A DNA stretch of 64,000 nt from Chondrosia reniformis (GCA_947172415.1 OX359196.1:1614501-1678500), one strand, 5' to 3'; counted from the stretch's first letter, positions 41,151 to 52,995 are shown. Numbers and translations: made by a program. The notes: generated by a model not told the origin, from the sequence alone.

Positions 41151-42937
41151 TAATATAAAGTGCTTTTGTACTAACTACATTATTGAACTAGTGCAGCGTT
41201 AATTACAAACAAGAATTATGTATATACCTAGTGTTACATCTAATCCACTATCTGTTTAACATCTGTAAAATTTGAGACTCTGAGACTGTATGGTGTATAT
41301 ATATTATCAGAGAGAAAATAGTTTGTTAAGCTATAGTAAAACTAAATAATTTTAAAGTGAAGGCTGTGATATTAGTTTTTATTGCACATGCTTATAGCTG
41401 CATGACTGTAGGAATTGAAGTTTTGGAGTACACATGAAACCAAAGGAAAAAGGAAAGAGACTATTTCCTAGAATTATTGAGGAGAGAGCTTTGGATGAGG
41501 ACACAGCCTCATAACAACTTTTCTATCTTTGTACACTGAGCTAGAGACAGTTGGTTTTATGAAAATCACTTTCACTGACAATCCTCTCCTTCCGTTCACC
41601 GGTTATCCTCTCTTTCATCTTCTTCTCCACTGGGTCAGACAGCTTTTTCTGGGAATTCCACCCTTAATTTATCAGTGATATCGATCCTGGGAGTCTTTGT
41701 CTTTTTCCTTATCATGCAATTGATCCTCTGTGAATCCTTGTGAATCTTATACATGTCACTATAAATCACCAATGATATAGAAAACCTTGCTATATATGAC
41801 AGTATATATATGCAGGTTAGCTCAATGGATGCATACAAATTGCACATACAGTATAAATAAAAGATACGGCTCTATGTGTAGCTTATTAAACCATGTAGTG
41901 GCTAGTCAACAATTAAATGTAGTATGCAAAGTCCAAACGCATGTTGATCCACCCTATAAGAGGAAATGTCCTTCATCCTGGCTCCAGCTTCGAGCAAGTA
42001 GAGATTTTTAAGCTTTTGCAATTGAGGGTCATCATTGAAGACCATGCATCTGCACTGGCAGTCACATGCACATCGACAGCATAGTTAAATCTAGATCTGT
42101 CTCGCATAATGTACAACTAATGAGGAAACGTTTCTGTTTTTTACCTACCAATTTTCTTAAAGCTTTCTATTTCGCCTACATTGCTATACTATACGTATGT
42201 AACTTCGATTACTGCAGCCTAGTCTGGGATCTCTGCATGTTGCTCCTCCGACTCCATCCGACTTCAACAGCTTCAAAACTAGTACTTTTATGCAAGTCGT
42301 ATCATCCTTAAGATCCTCAAATACAAGTTAGTCAGCAACAGGTTCCATAGCTATCTACCCTCCAATAGATATCCCTATCTATAGATGACAGCAAAACTAG
42401 GTCAGGACCACTATCATACCAGAGGAGTTGCAAGAGGTTACCAACTATATATATGTTCGTAGGGAATATGGCAAAAAAGCCATTAACAATTGAGAATATG
42501 ATTATGTTCTAACTTTTTAACTTAAATCTCTTTCTTTTTTTTATCACTTGATTGGGGAGGCTCCCTGTAAAGAAGCCATGTATGTGCACCAGTACCATTA
42601 ATGATTAATAGAAATTGAAAGGAGGCATAGCAGTGAAGAGAGGGAAAGTGTGTTTACGGGACAGTACCATGCAGTTTAAACATGCGTGTGAATTATCCAT
42701 GTATATATACTCGTGCAATGCCACAGGGCAAAATGAAAAGAACATGAAGCACTTAAATAATAAATATAAACAGTTATAATACATTTTTAATATATATATA
42801 TACAGTGCAAGTTACAATATACTAAGGTAATCTAATATAAATAAATACTATAATATAAATAATGTAATTAATTAAATAATTCATATGGCTATATATATAT
42901 ATATATACTATTAAGCACTTAGTACAATGTATTTAGT

Positions 42938-44317
42938 CTATTTCAATCGAATTAAGCACAGTTTGCGAGCCAAAAAACCAAATCCACCTACACTAGTAGT
43001 TAGTAGATTACTATGGGCCATTATGGATAGTTCAGTACCAGTCTGATACTCTACTTCTTCAATGTCTTTATCAGTTAAATTCCCTCTCATTCCAATGTGT
43101 CCAACAGCACCTTCAGTAACCTTGACAGAACCATTTTTATACTCTCTCCTCACCCACTGCTTCACCAAGACCGAATCTGTCATTACTAAAACAGGTGCAT
43201 TTGCTCCAAATGATTTCCTACTGTTAGCAATGGTTCCATCAACTAATTTCTTCCAGGTTTCTGCTCTAGTTACTTTTTTACCAAATAGAGTTTCATTGTA
43301 CAATCCAAAGAATCCAGTCCGTATATGACAGACACTGTACTTTTGATCTACTTGGATGCCAATCTTCTGCAATTCATGAGAGGCTCTATTTAGAATACTG
43401 TCACTGAATTTAAATAAGAAACGACCGTAGATGCTGTCTGACATATCTTTCCCATTTACTTTCAATACTTTGAAAGCCTTAATAAAATCATCTATAAGAT
43501 GTATCTTATGATATAGGGTGCAATTACTAGAAGCACCGCTGTAGTTAACTATGTAATTACTCACACCCTTAAAAAATCTTGTATTGCCGAAAAAAAGATG
43601 CTGATCTACTTCTCCACAGCTAAATACATTTGCTATCATCTTATTTATTATTGGTACATTTTCCTTGCAACGACCTTCAAAACATTTCTTGGGAATGAAT
43701 ACTCCAAAGTCGGGTTTGTCTATTGTAAAACGTTTGCCAATGATTGTTAAAATATCTTCATCAATGTCCCAGTTTATGTGGTTAGGTTCAAAGATAGAGC
43801 GCTGTCTAGAGGTACGGAAGGGCTGGCTGCTCCATTGGATGAAAAGGAGTCGTTCTGACATTATGGAAAGAATGAGAGCGGCGGATAATCCTCTGACTTT
43901 GTCAGCTAATCCGGGTGATTTTGGATATTCCTTGAAGTGCCAAATTAGCGTTCTAATATTCCTCACTTTCTCGGGATCTTTTGAGAGTAAATTATTTCGT
44001 TCCTTCCGATGCCACTCTGCATATTCTCGTAAAGCTTGCATTAGCCTGACTAGTAGGTTATCGTTCCCTCTAAACGGATTCCTATCTGTGTTTTTGCACA
44101 GTGGATCAGACCTAAAAAGAGAAATATACTGATCAGTTAAAATGGCCTCGAGCTCATGGTCGGTTGACACTACTTTCAAAGCAGACGGCCTTTTTGAATC
44201 AAAAATTAAGTTACTGACTACTCCGGAACCTTGCCTTGAGATGATAAGCAAATACAGGAAACCACTAGCAAGAACTATAACGAAGAATACTAGTGGTCCT
44301 CTCCTGCCACTGCACAT
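42938..44317 (-). CDS. Fucosyltransferase-like type II membrane glycosyltransferase, copy C
   Basis: Intronless, 459 residues; signal-anchor and the four conserved blocks described for copy A are unchanged. A two-residue insertion (DHELEAIL) lies in the stem. In the first 200 residues it shares variants with copy A (DEDILTIIGK, KPDFG); from about residue 220 it shares them with copy B (IINKMI, NTRFFKG, ETLFGKKV, GAVGHIG, NLTDK). The promoter side keeps the GTGACACCGCGG match to copy A. Expected location and chemistry as for copy A, equally inferred. Confidence 0.7.
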   Translation of the reverse strand: MCSGRRGPLVFFVIVLASGFLYLLIISRQGSGVVSNLIFDSKRPSALKVVSTDHELEAILTDQYISLFRSDPLCKNTDRNPFRGNDNLLVRLMQALREYAEWHRKERNNLLSKDPEKVRNIRTLIWHFKEYPKSPGLADKVRGLSAALILSIMSERLLFIQWSSQPFRTSRQRSIFEPNHINWDIDEDILTIIGKRFTIDKPDFGVFIPKKCFEGRCKENVPIINKMIANVFSCGEVDQHLFFGNTRFFKGVSNYIVNYSGASSNCTLYHKIHLIDDFIKAFKVLKVNGKDMSDSIYGRFLFKFSDSILNRASHELQKIGIQVDQKYSVCHIRTGFFGLYNETLFGKKVTRAETWKKLVDGTIANSRKSFGANAPVLVMTDSVLVKQWVRREYKNGSVKVTEGAVGHIGMRGNLTDKDIEEVEYQTGTELSIMAHSNLLTTSVGGFGFLARKLCLIRLK

Positions 44318-44400
44318 GCTGTACTAACGCATATTTCTTTGTGACACCGCGGATTTGGAACGCTGTAGTATTTTGATTAGCAGCTGCAAGGTTTTCCGTC

Positions 44401-45126
44401 CAGTCCACATAACTGATTGCGAAATGGACTGTGCAAGAAAGTGTGTCCATAGACTACCACTACATCCGTTAGTCTATGGTCTAGGTGTAACAAGATTTCG
44501 GCTCGGTTCCGCTCACTCTGTATTCACATTCATATTGTATAGCTACATTCATCAGAAAAGACTGCCATATTGCCATATTGGGCAGTGGTCTTATTCTCCC
44601 CTGCCCGAAAATGAGTTGCACAATCACTTAAGGCATCATCATGATGCTAAATGACATTTAGTTTAATTAATTTCCTGAAGTAGGATGTTATTCATAATCA
44701 CTTCCTAAACTGTGATTAAAGCATTATTATGGTGCAAAAGTATATGTCTATCTAAAAAAGAAAATATATGTGACGTTAAATCGTATTATTTGCTGGGGGG
44801 TATGCCCCCCCCCCATGTAGTTGGATTAAAATGTAGTCACCTGTATACATTAATGTAGCTGTGTATAGCTAAACACTTGTAATAGTAAATTGGAACTCCT
44901 AAATTAGGAACCTATTTAGGGAAATATAGGGAACTCTTTGTAAAACCTTAGTCAGGTTATCCAGCATTTAAAGATGTCTTCAATCATGTTATGATGCAAT
45001 CCCTATACTCACTATTGTGTATTGAATGAAATTGTAGTATTTTTGATAGCTGTTGTGATGCAATATTTTGTATTCTCTTTACCTGTCGCTGCGCCAGAAC
45101 GACAGGTCAGACTTTCTAGCATTTAA
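44401..45126. other. Spacer before the piggyBac element
   Basis: No gene supported. A G-run/C-run hairpin (GGGGGGTATGCCCCCCCCCC) lies at about 44,795-44,815. Confidence 0.4.
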
Positions 45127-47453
45127 CCCTTTTCCGTGCGCAAGCCACTTTAGTGGCTTACCCGTAAACGTGCGAATTAATTTTTTTCGAACGAATTTGT
45201 ATGATTCTTAGGCAATGGTTAGACAATAATATAAGTAATCGTAATATGCAGTTATAACGTCGTTGCATCCATACTAAAGAAGTTACAAAGGAAATAAAAA
45301 CGACAAGTATACTAAGAAATACAAGACAAATACGGGGATAATTAAAAGTAAAATGGCTTCCATAAGTTACGTAGTTTAGTTTTTCGTGTGGAAGATCCGA
45401 AAACAGGGCACTGGACAGAGTGGAACTGGATGTTTTGGATTGCAATCGGAACAAGCAAACGTAACACGTCTTCTCTGGTTATCTAGGGCACAAACAACGC
45501 ACTGAAGCTTTGATTTGATTCGATCTGGGAAGTGACGATCATTGAAACGAGTCGAAGGAGGAACATCTGCTGTGGGTCGGCGCCCTGCTCGCTTTCTGGA
45601 GTTGTGTTTACTGAGCAGTTCCTCTACGAGCTCCAAAATAAAGTTTTTTAGTGAACGTTTTGGAACATTTGGAGTTTCACAAGCCAGAATGTAGGCATTT
45701 ACCACGGAGAGATCAACTAGGAAGAAAAACAGACGGTGCCACCACTTCTTAGACTTCCTGGAGCAACTGTAAGTTTTCCTTCTTGCATCTGCCAAGTCTA
45801 CACCACCCATATAAGTGTTGTAGACCTTAATTGCAGTAGGGCAAGGGATGGCTTTCCTGCTCCCATCTTTCTGTCTCCTGTTGATGGTGGTAGTGTCTTT
45901 TAGACTGGTAATTGTGTTTACCATGGCAACACATTTGTTGTCCTTCCATACGAGGCAATTTACACTTCCTGATTTAGCCTCTTTAGAATCCCCTCGTTCC
46001 ATTTTTTTGTTCATTTCTTTGATATTGGCAAGGGTAGAAGGCCAATTTCTCCGGTCAGTCCTTGCAGTGCCTATGCAAAACAAATTTTTGCTAAGCAGTG
46101 ACTCTGCTAAGGAAACACTGGAGAAAAAGTTATCAAAGAAGATGAAATATCCCTTGTTTGTTAGTGGAACTGTAAGGTCTTCTACGATTCTTTTCCCAAG
46201 GTTTTTCTCTACTGTACCATCTGAGGCTTTTCCAGCATAAACCTGCATTTGACTTATGTAGCCGTTGTGAGCATCTGCTCTGCACCAGACTTTAAACCCA
46301 CGCTTCACTGGCTTTTGGGGCATGTACTGTTTAAGAGAACTTCTTCCCTTAAATGGAACCATGGCCTCGTCAACAGATACCTCCCTATGCGGTTGATACT
46401 CTTCAAGGCAATTTTTATTTACTTCATCAAGCAATGGCCTAATCTTGTGTAGCTTGTCGTATCCTGGCTGATTTCTACTAACAGCTGTGGAATTATCATT
46501 GACATGGAGATTGCTCATCAAGGCCTTAAAGCGTGTCAAAGGCATCCCTTGTACAATTGCTGGTGATCCAAGGATTGGATTCTGTGACCAGTAATCTTGC
46601 CACTCAGGCAAACGATTTATCCCAGTAGCAAGTACAATGCCAAGGAAAAGCATCATTTCATCAGGAGAAGTATCTTCCCAATTATACCTAGCTGAAGGGG
46701 GATTTTGTGAAGCATACAGGTTAGTCTGGAAACACAAGTCCTGGAAGGTGTTTTTCCCAAATATAGTAAGGAAAAAATCCAGTGCTGTACTATCGCTCTC
46801 TAGTGGATTTGTTACCCCAATCTTCTCCTTGAATTCAGCTATAGGTGTAGCAGTTTGATTGCCTTCACTAATGGATGTTAGGCAATCTGTCTCATCTGAA
46901 GAAGACATGTGATCTTCACTATCTTCATTCGCTTGAGCATTATCAAGAGGATCAGGTAATATCTCCATTACTTCAAGCAAACTATTGCCACCTTCAAACT
47001 CTCCTTCTACTTCAAAATCTTCATCTCCTGAATCATTCCAATCATCAAGAACCATGGAAAGAACTGCTCCATCATTGAAGGATTTTCCTTTATTCTAATA
47101 TTATAAATTACCAATTTATTTTAACTCTGTTTGTGCAAAACTTTATTGAATAATTTGTTCATACCTTATTCATTCCGTTTCTTAGACGCAGAACAAGCAA
47201 AATAAGCCAAACCGCCGTAATACGAAGATGTACGTTCAGTCGTTCGTAAGGAAAGGATACTCGAACGTTTTCCCGCCTTAATGCCTAGCTACGCAGCCGC
47301 TTTATTAAATAATCAAACTATAGTTTTTGCGGAGACTTATCGAAGCTAGAAAGAATTGTTTACAGTCGTTTTAGTTGAAATTAACGTCGAGCCACTAAAG
47401 TGGCTTACGCACGGTAACGTGATTGATTATAACTTAACGCGCACGGAAAAAGG
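45127..47453 (-). mobile_element. piggyBac element, apparently complete
   Basis: 2,327 bases between two TTAA sites (45123-45126 and 47454-47457). The termini CCCTTTTCCGTGCGC and CCTTTTTCCGTGCGC (inverted) match at 14 of 15 bases, and subterminal palindromes around GCCACTTTAGTGGC occur at both ends. The single transposase gene lies on the minus strand and is uninterrupted. Confidence 0.97.
45376..47055 (-). CDS. piggyBac transposase
   Basis: 559 residues, one exon, ATG at 47055. It has an acidic N-terminus (1-60), then the DDE_Tnp_1_7 domain. Catalytic aspartates of the family are in place: D229 in EVSVDEAMVPFKGR, D308 in YFIFFDNFFSS and D420 in MGGVDLADARR. The C-terminus has the expected zinc-binding cysteine-rich domain (C519, C522, C535, C538, C547, C551). 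Length is typical for piggyBac (about 590). No stop or frameshift is seen, so it could be active. The 5' UTR to the element end is about 400 bases. Confidence 0.95.
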   Translation of the reverse strand: MVLDDWNDSGDEDFEVEGEFEGGNSLLEVMEILPDPLDNAQANEDSEDHMSSSDETDCLTSISEGNQTATPIAEFKEKIGVTNPLESDSTALDFFLTIFGKNTFQDLCFQTNLYASQNPPSARYNWEDTSPDEMMLFLGIVLATGINRLPEWQDYWSQNPILGSPAIVQGMPLTRFKALMSNLHVNDNSTAVSRNQPGYDKLHKIRPLLDEVNKNCLEEYQPHREVSVDEAMVPFKGRSSLKQYMPQKPVKRGFKVWCRADAHNGYISQMQVYAGKASDGTVEKNLGKRIVEDLTVPLTNKGYFIFFDNFFSSVSLAESLLSKNLFCIGTARTDRRNWPSTLANIKEMNKKMERGDSKEAKSGSVNCLVWKDNKCVAMVNTITSLKDTTTINRRQKDGSRKAIPCPTAIKVYNTYMGGVDLADARRKTYSCSRKSKKWWHRLFFFLVDLSVVNAYILACETPNVPKRSLKNFILELVEELLSKHNSRKRAGRRPTADVPPSTRFNDRHFPDRIKSKLQCVVCALDNQRRRVTFACSDCNPKHPVPLCPVPCFRIFHTKN

Positions 47454-47457
47454 TTAA

Positions 47458-48326
47458 AGATGTCTGCCTATACAGTACAATTTTAATTTAAAACCTTTAA
47501 GTACTTTTGAATGCAATAGACATTCATAAATACAATTGCTACATATAATTTAAATTAAAAACTATAAGTTGGTTATCTCAAATTAAATTAATAATAATAA
47601 ATATTACAACATATTAACATTTGATATTGTTTCTAAATTGAAGAACTGTTAAATGTAAAAGCTAAAATAATCACTATTATATATATAGATATAGATACAA
47701 AATGTAATTATAAACATTGAACATTGTTTCTAATGAATTAAAATTGTTGAATGTAATGTTCAAAGTATAGGGAGCCACTTTCTTTTAAATATGGTCCACG
47801 AACATCTTTCTGAATTCATATAAATATGGATGATGGAACAATATTGATTAAATGCACACTGTATTCATTGTATATTATGTAGGAATTTATAATAGTTGTT
47901 TTTATATCTGTATGTATAGTCAGTGCTAATTATAGCATGCATGAATATAGTAAGGATATATTTATATATGAAGTGTTATAGCAGCTATTAACAATAAAGT
48001 TAATTTCCTAAGAAGATTCTTACTGCCCTCCTAACTGTTGTGCATTCTAACCATGCATACTTGTAATAAACACTGCTATATACTTTCAGCCTCTGACATT
48101 GTGTTGAGTTGCTTTGATACTGAACTAGATGCACATGTAAGGAAAACTATTATCTTTTTTGAACACATATGCATAACATACAACCACATGAAGCTTCATG
48201 CATATATCAAAATTAATCATTGTACATGTATCAATTAACAAATAGGGCAATTACTCAAAGAATGTTATCCTCATGCAATTATGGGTAGTACCTATATACT
48301 GTACATATACATTTAAAAAAGATGCA
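47458..48326. other. AT-rich spacer
   Basis: No gene, repeat or RNA recognised apart from simple AT runs. Confidence 0.4.
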
Positions 48327-49458
48327 CAGTGGAACCTGCATAATCTGGCATGCACTGATCAATGGAGCTTCCCAAAATGTTGGATTATGGAGGGGTTGTG
48401 AGTTTTTAGAGAACCAACAACATAATTATATTGATCATAATTTTTGTATATATAATGTTTATAATGCTTATTTATCCCATCTAATATTGTATATGGACAG
48501 TTAGGCTTCATGTTTAATCCCTCTTCTGTCATAATTATACCATTGTTTCCTTTTATATTATTATAAAAAGTCCTTGGCAAAAATATACATTAGCAAAAAA
48601 ACTTCAACAAGCCCCCAGTTTGTAGCCTATACAGTGAATATAATCTATACAAATTTGAAAAAGAAAACTGTTATGGAGTCAATATATATAGAGCCATATT
48701 AAAACTCAGAGTGTGAAAATACTGTATATTCTTTTCCATTATATTTACATCTAGTTCTTGAAGAATCGGTCATTTTAAATCCTAAATTTTATCTAAACAT
48801 GCATGGTTACTCTGCGCTTGGACAGTTTATCCAGTCCTTTTATCCTGTATGGTTACATAGTTTTAACGTTTTCATGCAGGTAGGTTATGTAAAGTTGTAT
48901 TAAGGCCACTCCAAATTACAATCTAGTTTCCCGTCCCCCCCAGGTGCCAAAAAGCATGCAGGAGGCAGAGTATTCTTTATTATTCATTATTTTACAATAA
49001 TAGTGTAGTATGCAAGAAGGTAAATGGACAGAAAGTGTATAAATAGATAGTCTTCAATGTATTCTATTATTAATTAAAAATTGTTCACGGAAGAAGCATC
49101 CGAGTGCAACTAACATAAAAAATGCAGTGTCATAGTCTTCACATTGCTGTAGGACTAGATGTAGGAGACCACAAGGCAAATGTGACAATTAGTGCACGTA
49201 CTACATGTGCTTTACACACCGCAAAATGCTTTATTAGGGTTTGTACAATGGGTAATATTGGTATAACTGATATATAATAAAAATAACAGACAATAATGAA
49301 AAAAGCAGGCGGCTTCCTGTAATGCATGCGGACGGTGGATGGGAACTAAAGTGTAATTTGGAGTGGCCTAATAAGTGCGTTGTAGGAGGTGATTATCCAA
49401 TACTCAATTTTGTGTTGATTTCCTATTTATTAAATAGTCAGTTGTGTAGGTTCCACTG
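48327..49458. mobile_element. pogo-like TIR element (CAGTGGAACCT ends)
   Basis: CAGTGGAACCT at the left pairs with AGGTTCCACTG at the right. The right side is followed by TA; the left is not preceded by TA, so the duplication is unclear. It is interrupted by the element at 48904-49368. No transposase is seen. A further lone end (ACAGTGGGACCTGGGTTATT) lies at about 49,564. Confidence 0.6.
48904..49368. mobile_element. Harbinger-like MITE nested in the preceding element
   Basis: Inverted ends GGCCACTCCAAATTACA (about 30 bases, few mismatches) are flanked by TAA on both sides (48901-48903, 49369-49371), the 3-base TWA target typical of PIF/Harbinger. 465 bases, non-coding. Confidence 0.85.
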
Positions 49459-50050
49459 TATATATATATAAATTACTGCTATTGAATAGGAAGTGAATAA
49501 AAGGAATGAATAAGGAAAAACAAATATGAAAAGGCATCAGTCCACCTGTAATCTTATATATACAGTGGGACCTGGGTTATTCAATACTGTTTGTTCCCTG
49601 CCAAAACATACATACATACATATTAATTAGTACAATGCAAACATTTACTATATAGGCTGCTTGAATTTCATATATTCATCCCGAAATTTAGGTATTTGTC
49701 TATAGAAATAACAACTATGTCATATATATGTATGTTAACAAAGTGCATTAACTGGTACTTTTGAGAAGTCAAATGTTTGCAGATTTTGGGAACTACAAAC
49801 TGTAATGTTAGAGGATGAGCTGAAAATGGAAGTCTCAATAGATGTTTGGGGTCTGCTGTTACGGCCAACCTTGGATAGCAAAGGGCTAATAGTATTTTTC
49901 TTCTATTGCTGGATGGAAGGTTTTCACATAGGGTTTGTCAAACTGTGATCATTAATATACAGTGAAACCTCACAAATGAGACCACCTTTGGGACCACATT
50001 TTTGATCTTAATTTTGAGGTGGTCCTAATTCTGAAATTATCACGTGGGCC

Positions 50051-52568
50051 TGTCACGCAATAACTTATCCGGTCTATAACTTATCCGGGTAGGAACGGAT
50101 ATAGCTGCCGTAACATATCCGGGATAAGTTATAGACGCCATATCTACTCCGCACGGACTAGTTATAGCTGCCCATAGGTAATCCTACCTTGCAATAACCG
50201 ATCCGCCAGAAGTACTATAGCGTTTAAAGGATTTAATCTCAGTGCCAAGGAATGAATTGTAGCTTTTATCGATAACGGTTATGTGAAAGGTAAGTTTCTG
50301 TCGTGTACGACTTGCCCTACTACGGAAAGTTGTTTTGGCAGCGCATTAGCCATATATTAGTGAAAGCTTTCATATCTTCGCGTAGTTGGGACAATGGATT
50401 AGCGATAAATTAAGTGTCAGTTACTATCATTATATGCCCTCATCACACACCAAACTGAACTGTGTTGAGCTATAATACTGTATGAACTAATTAAGTTTAA
50501 TATAACTCTATAGCCTAGTTTGATGAATCTGATTGTACGTAATAGCCCAGATCACCATGCAGTTTGCTCAATTATAGTGAATTTATGAATTCGTTTTAGA
50601 TTGCATTATTTCATTTTACTGTACATGATGAATGTACAAATACAATTGGTGCATGCATAAAGGGTTGGCTACAGCCACCTCACCTTTTGGTGATTATGAT
50701 TGCCTAGTAGGCAAATGATCACAACCCAAATTTTGAATAGCTGTTAAATAAGCCGAGCTTTAACATGTTAATTACAGAGAACTCTTTTCCGAGGCTATTA
50801 TATGTGTTGATTTGTTGTATTCATGATTCCTCAAGATCCCTGCATGTCGATCAAGTTGGGCCTAATTACAACATCGCAGACTCAGTCTGATTATGCCTTA
50901 CTCTTTGTGTGTAGTCTTGACGAAGTGTCACATGCACATTAAAAAATATTTTTAACTTATCAATTAGTATACAGCCTTACTTGTTCAAACTGTTCATGCA
51001 TGCATGTATGCCAAAGTTATACAATGTAAATAAGCTATAGTTTGTAAATTTAAAATTTATTTAAGTTAGTGTGTCATGGCTGAGGCAACTTGGGCAAATG
51101 TAGGAGCTTGTGGGATTATCTATTGTTTTCTTTGGGATGTTACAGCAAAGCCTATGATATATACCATTCCTTGCATTTAGAACAGTGCACCATAGGGCCT
51201 CTTAGGGTATCATACTTATCCCAAGGAAGTGTTGTATAAGCAAACAGGCAGGTGTCTAAATACTCATCGCTGCACGCTGCATGCATGATTATATATATCA
51301 TGCATGACAAACTTGAATATACATAGTGCATGCATATGGACCTGTGGGTGATATGCAGTGGTAAGGCGATGATTAATCCCCAAAAGTGTAGTCATCTCCT
51401 TGTTCAGATGATTTCGAAATTCTGAGCCTTGGTCAGTTGTAATGACTTTGGGAATTCCCATTCTCATGAAAATCTGCAAATTATAGGTATAAAAAGCAAA
51501 CTGGTTAATTGAAATGCATATATAATCAGTCAATCAAAGTCCATAATAACCTACTTTGAACAAAGAAGCTGCAGTCGATGATGCAGACTTATTGTTCATT
51601 GCCACTGCTTCCACCCACTTAGTGCAATAATCACTAATCGTCAGAATTAAGTTGTTCCCATTGTTAGAAGTAGTGATTGGGCCAATAAAATCGATGCCAA
51701 TGTGATACTATGGACTTTTGACAGGTATGGGATGGAGTTCTGAGTATGTTTGTGTCATCTTTCTGTTTCCCCTCTGACACATATCACAGGTTTTCACCTG
51801 CATATACATATAGGAATTAAGATATTTATATGTATGATATATAAACACATCAACGGGTATCATACCAGTTGTTCAACATCCCTTGCCACTCCAGGCCACA
51901 TAAACCTGTCTGTTATCCTTGAGAGGGTACGCTTGACACCCATGTGACCAGAGGTAGGATGCATATGACAGTCCTTCAAAATTCTAATCCTCTCATCATC
52001 ATGACGGATGTACTTTACCTCCACTGCTGGCTATATATTAAGTAAAAATAAATATATACTTCTATACCCTCTTACTCTCCCTTTAACATGTGTATCTGTG
52101 CATTTTCTGTCTCTTTTATTATTGGTCAGAGGTTGTGGAATTGCACTAATTTCCGCATTAATTATCGCGATTTTTGCCGCATGAATATACGATGTACAAT
52201 ATAGAAGGCTTACTTTATTATTGCCACGCCCTCGTTTCACATTAATGTAGTACAGTTCACCATCTCGCACAGAGAATTTTTTCGCCTTGTTACGAATAAC
52301 TCGTTTTTGATTATTTGTCGCTAGAGCGGGATACATTCTGTGTGTCAAGTACTGGTAAACATCTTCAACTAAGTCATTGTCTTTTGGTAAGTCCTCAGGA
52401 TGATCTTCGCAGCCTGTAGTAGTCATTTCAACACCTTTGATGCAGTTTTCCCGCACGTGGGCACTATCGGATGAGTTATGGCATGATGGGATCGTTTATG
52501 GCAGTCATTTTATTGCCATAACTAATCCGTCGGATGAGTTATCGCGGCGGACCGGATATTGCGTGACA
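50051..52568 (-). mobile_element. Ginger-like DNA transposon (integrase-type transposase)
   Basis: It ends in TGTCACGCAATA inverted repeats, with the TGTNR start typical of Ginger elements, and is flanked by a 4-base duplication GGCC (50047-50050, 52569-52572). It contains minus-strand exons of a retrovirus-like integrase with introns, but no gag, protease, RT or LTR. The region 50,280-51,240 should hold the rest of the transposase but shows none, so the element is internally deleted. Confidence 0.85.
51342..52426 (-). pseudogene. Ginger-type transposase (H2C2 + DDE integrase core), broken
   Basis: Four exons join in phase 0: 52214-52426, 51866-52030, 51555-51797 and 51342-51473. Exon 1 holds NQKRVIRNKAKKFSVRDGEL, exon 2 the H2C2 zinc motif start (HMHPTSGHMGVKRTL...MWPGVARDVEQL), exon 3 CDMCQRGN and the first catalytic aspartate (HIGIDFIGP), exon 4 the second (TTDQGSEF) and TAYHPQ. 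The exon with the catalytic glutamate is missing. A TAG at 51708-51710 interrupts exon 3 where tryptophan is usual. Exon borders with GT/AG distinguish it from an LTR element. Dead copy. Confidence 0.85.
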
Positions 52569-52995
52569 GGCCTACATGTACACGTAGGAAATATCTGTCA
52601 ACAAAATGGCGGACGCTCGGCTGGCTTTTGTTTTCTACCTTAAAAATAAGCTTTTTCTTCCTTAACGTCGAGCACTGAACCAGTGAAAGGGATTTAGAAA
52701 GCACTTTTACTAAGGTAAAGCTTGCACAAAAGTTTTCTAATGAGATATGGCATTGGCAACGACTTGAACTCAAACTTTGTTTTCACACCTGGTTGTTATA
52801 CCGAGGTTATTTGCCGCTTATTTTAATAATATCGGTCCGAAAATAGTGGTCGTAAAAGTGAATTCTGAGGTGGTCGCTTTTCTGAACACCTACAGTACAG
52901 CGCGAGATACAAGAATTACTCGGGACCAAAAAAATGTGTTGCAATTTTGAGGTGGTCTTAATACTGAGGTGGTCGTTAAACGAGGTTCCACTGTA

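Larger units (their letters stand above)
38998..44400. repeat. Segmental duplication copy C
   Basis: Aligns with copy A from about 13,610, and is uninterrupted by the retrotransposon or by the MITE of copy B. It contains broken exons 9-11, a diverged short DPVEKKMKE frame (41,541-41,720, minus), an extra AT-rich insertion at about 42,800-42,900 and an intact glycosyltransferase gene. Confidence 0.88.
49960..52993. mobile_element. pogo-like MITE split by a Ginger-like element
   Basis: CAGTGAAACCTC at the left and GAGGTTCCACTG at the right are each flanked by TA (49958-49959, 52994-52995). Inner sequence around GAGGTGGTC repeats in inverted form near both ends. Without the insert it is about 510 bases and encodes nothing recognisable. 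Confidence 0.8.
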
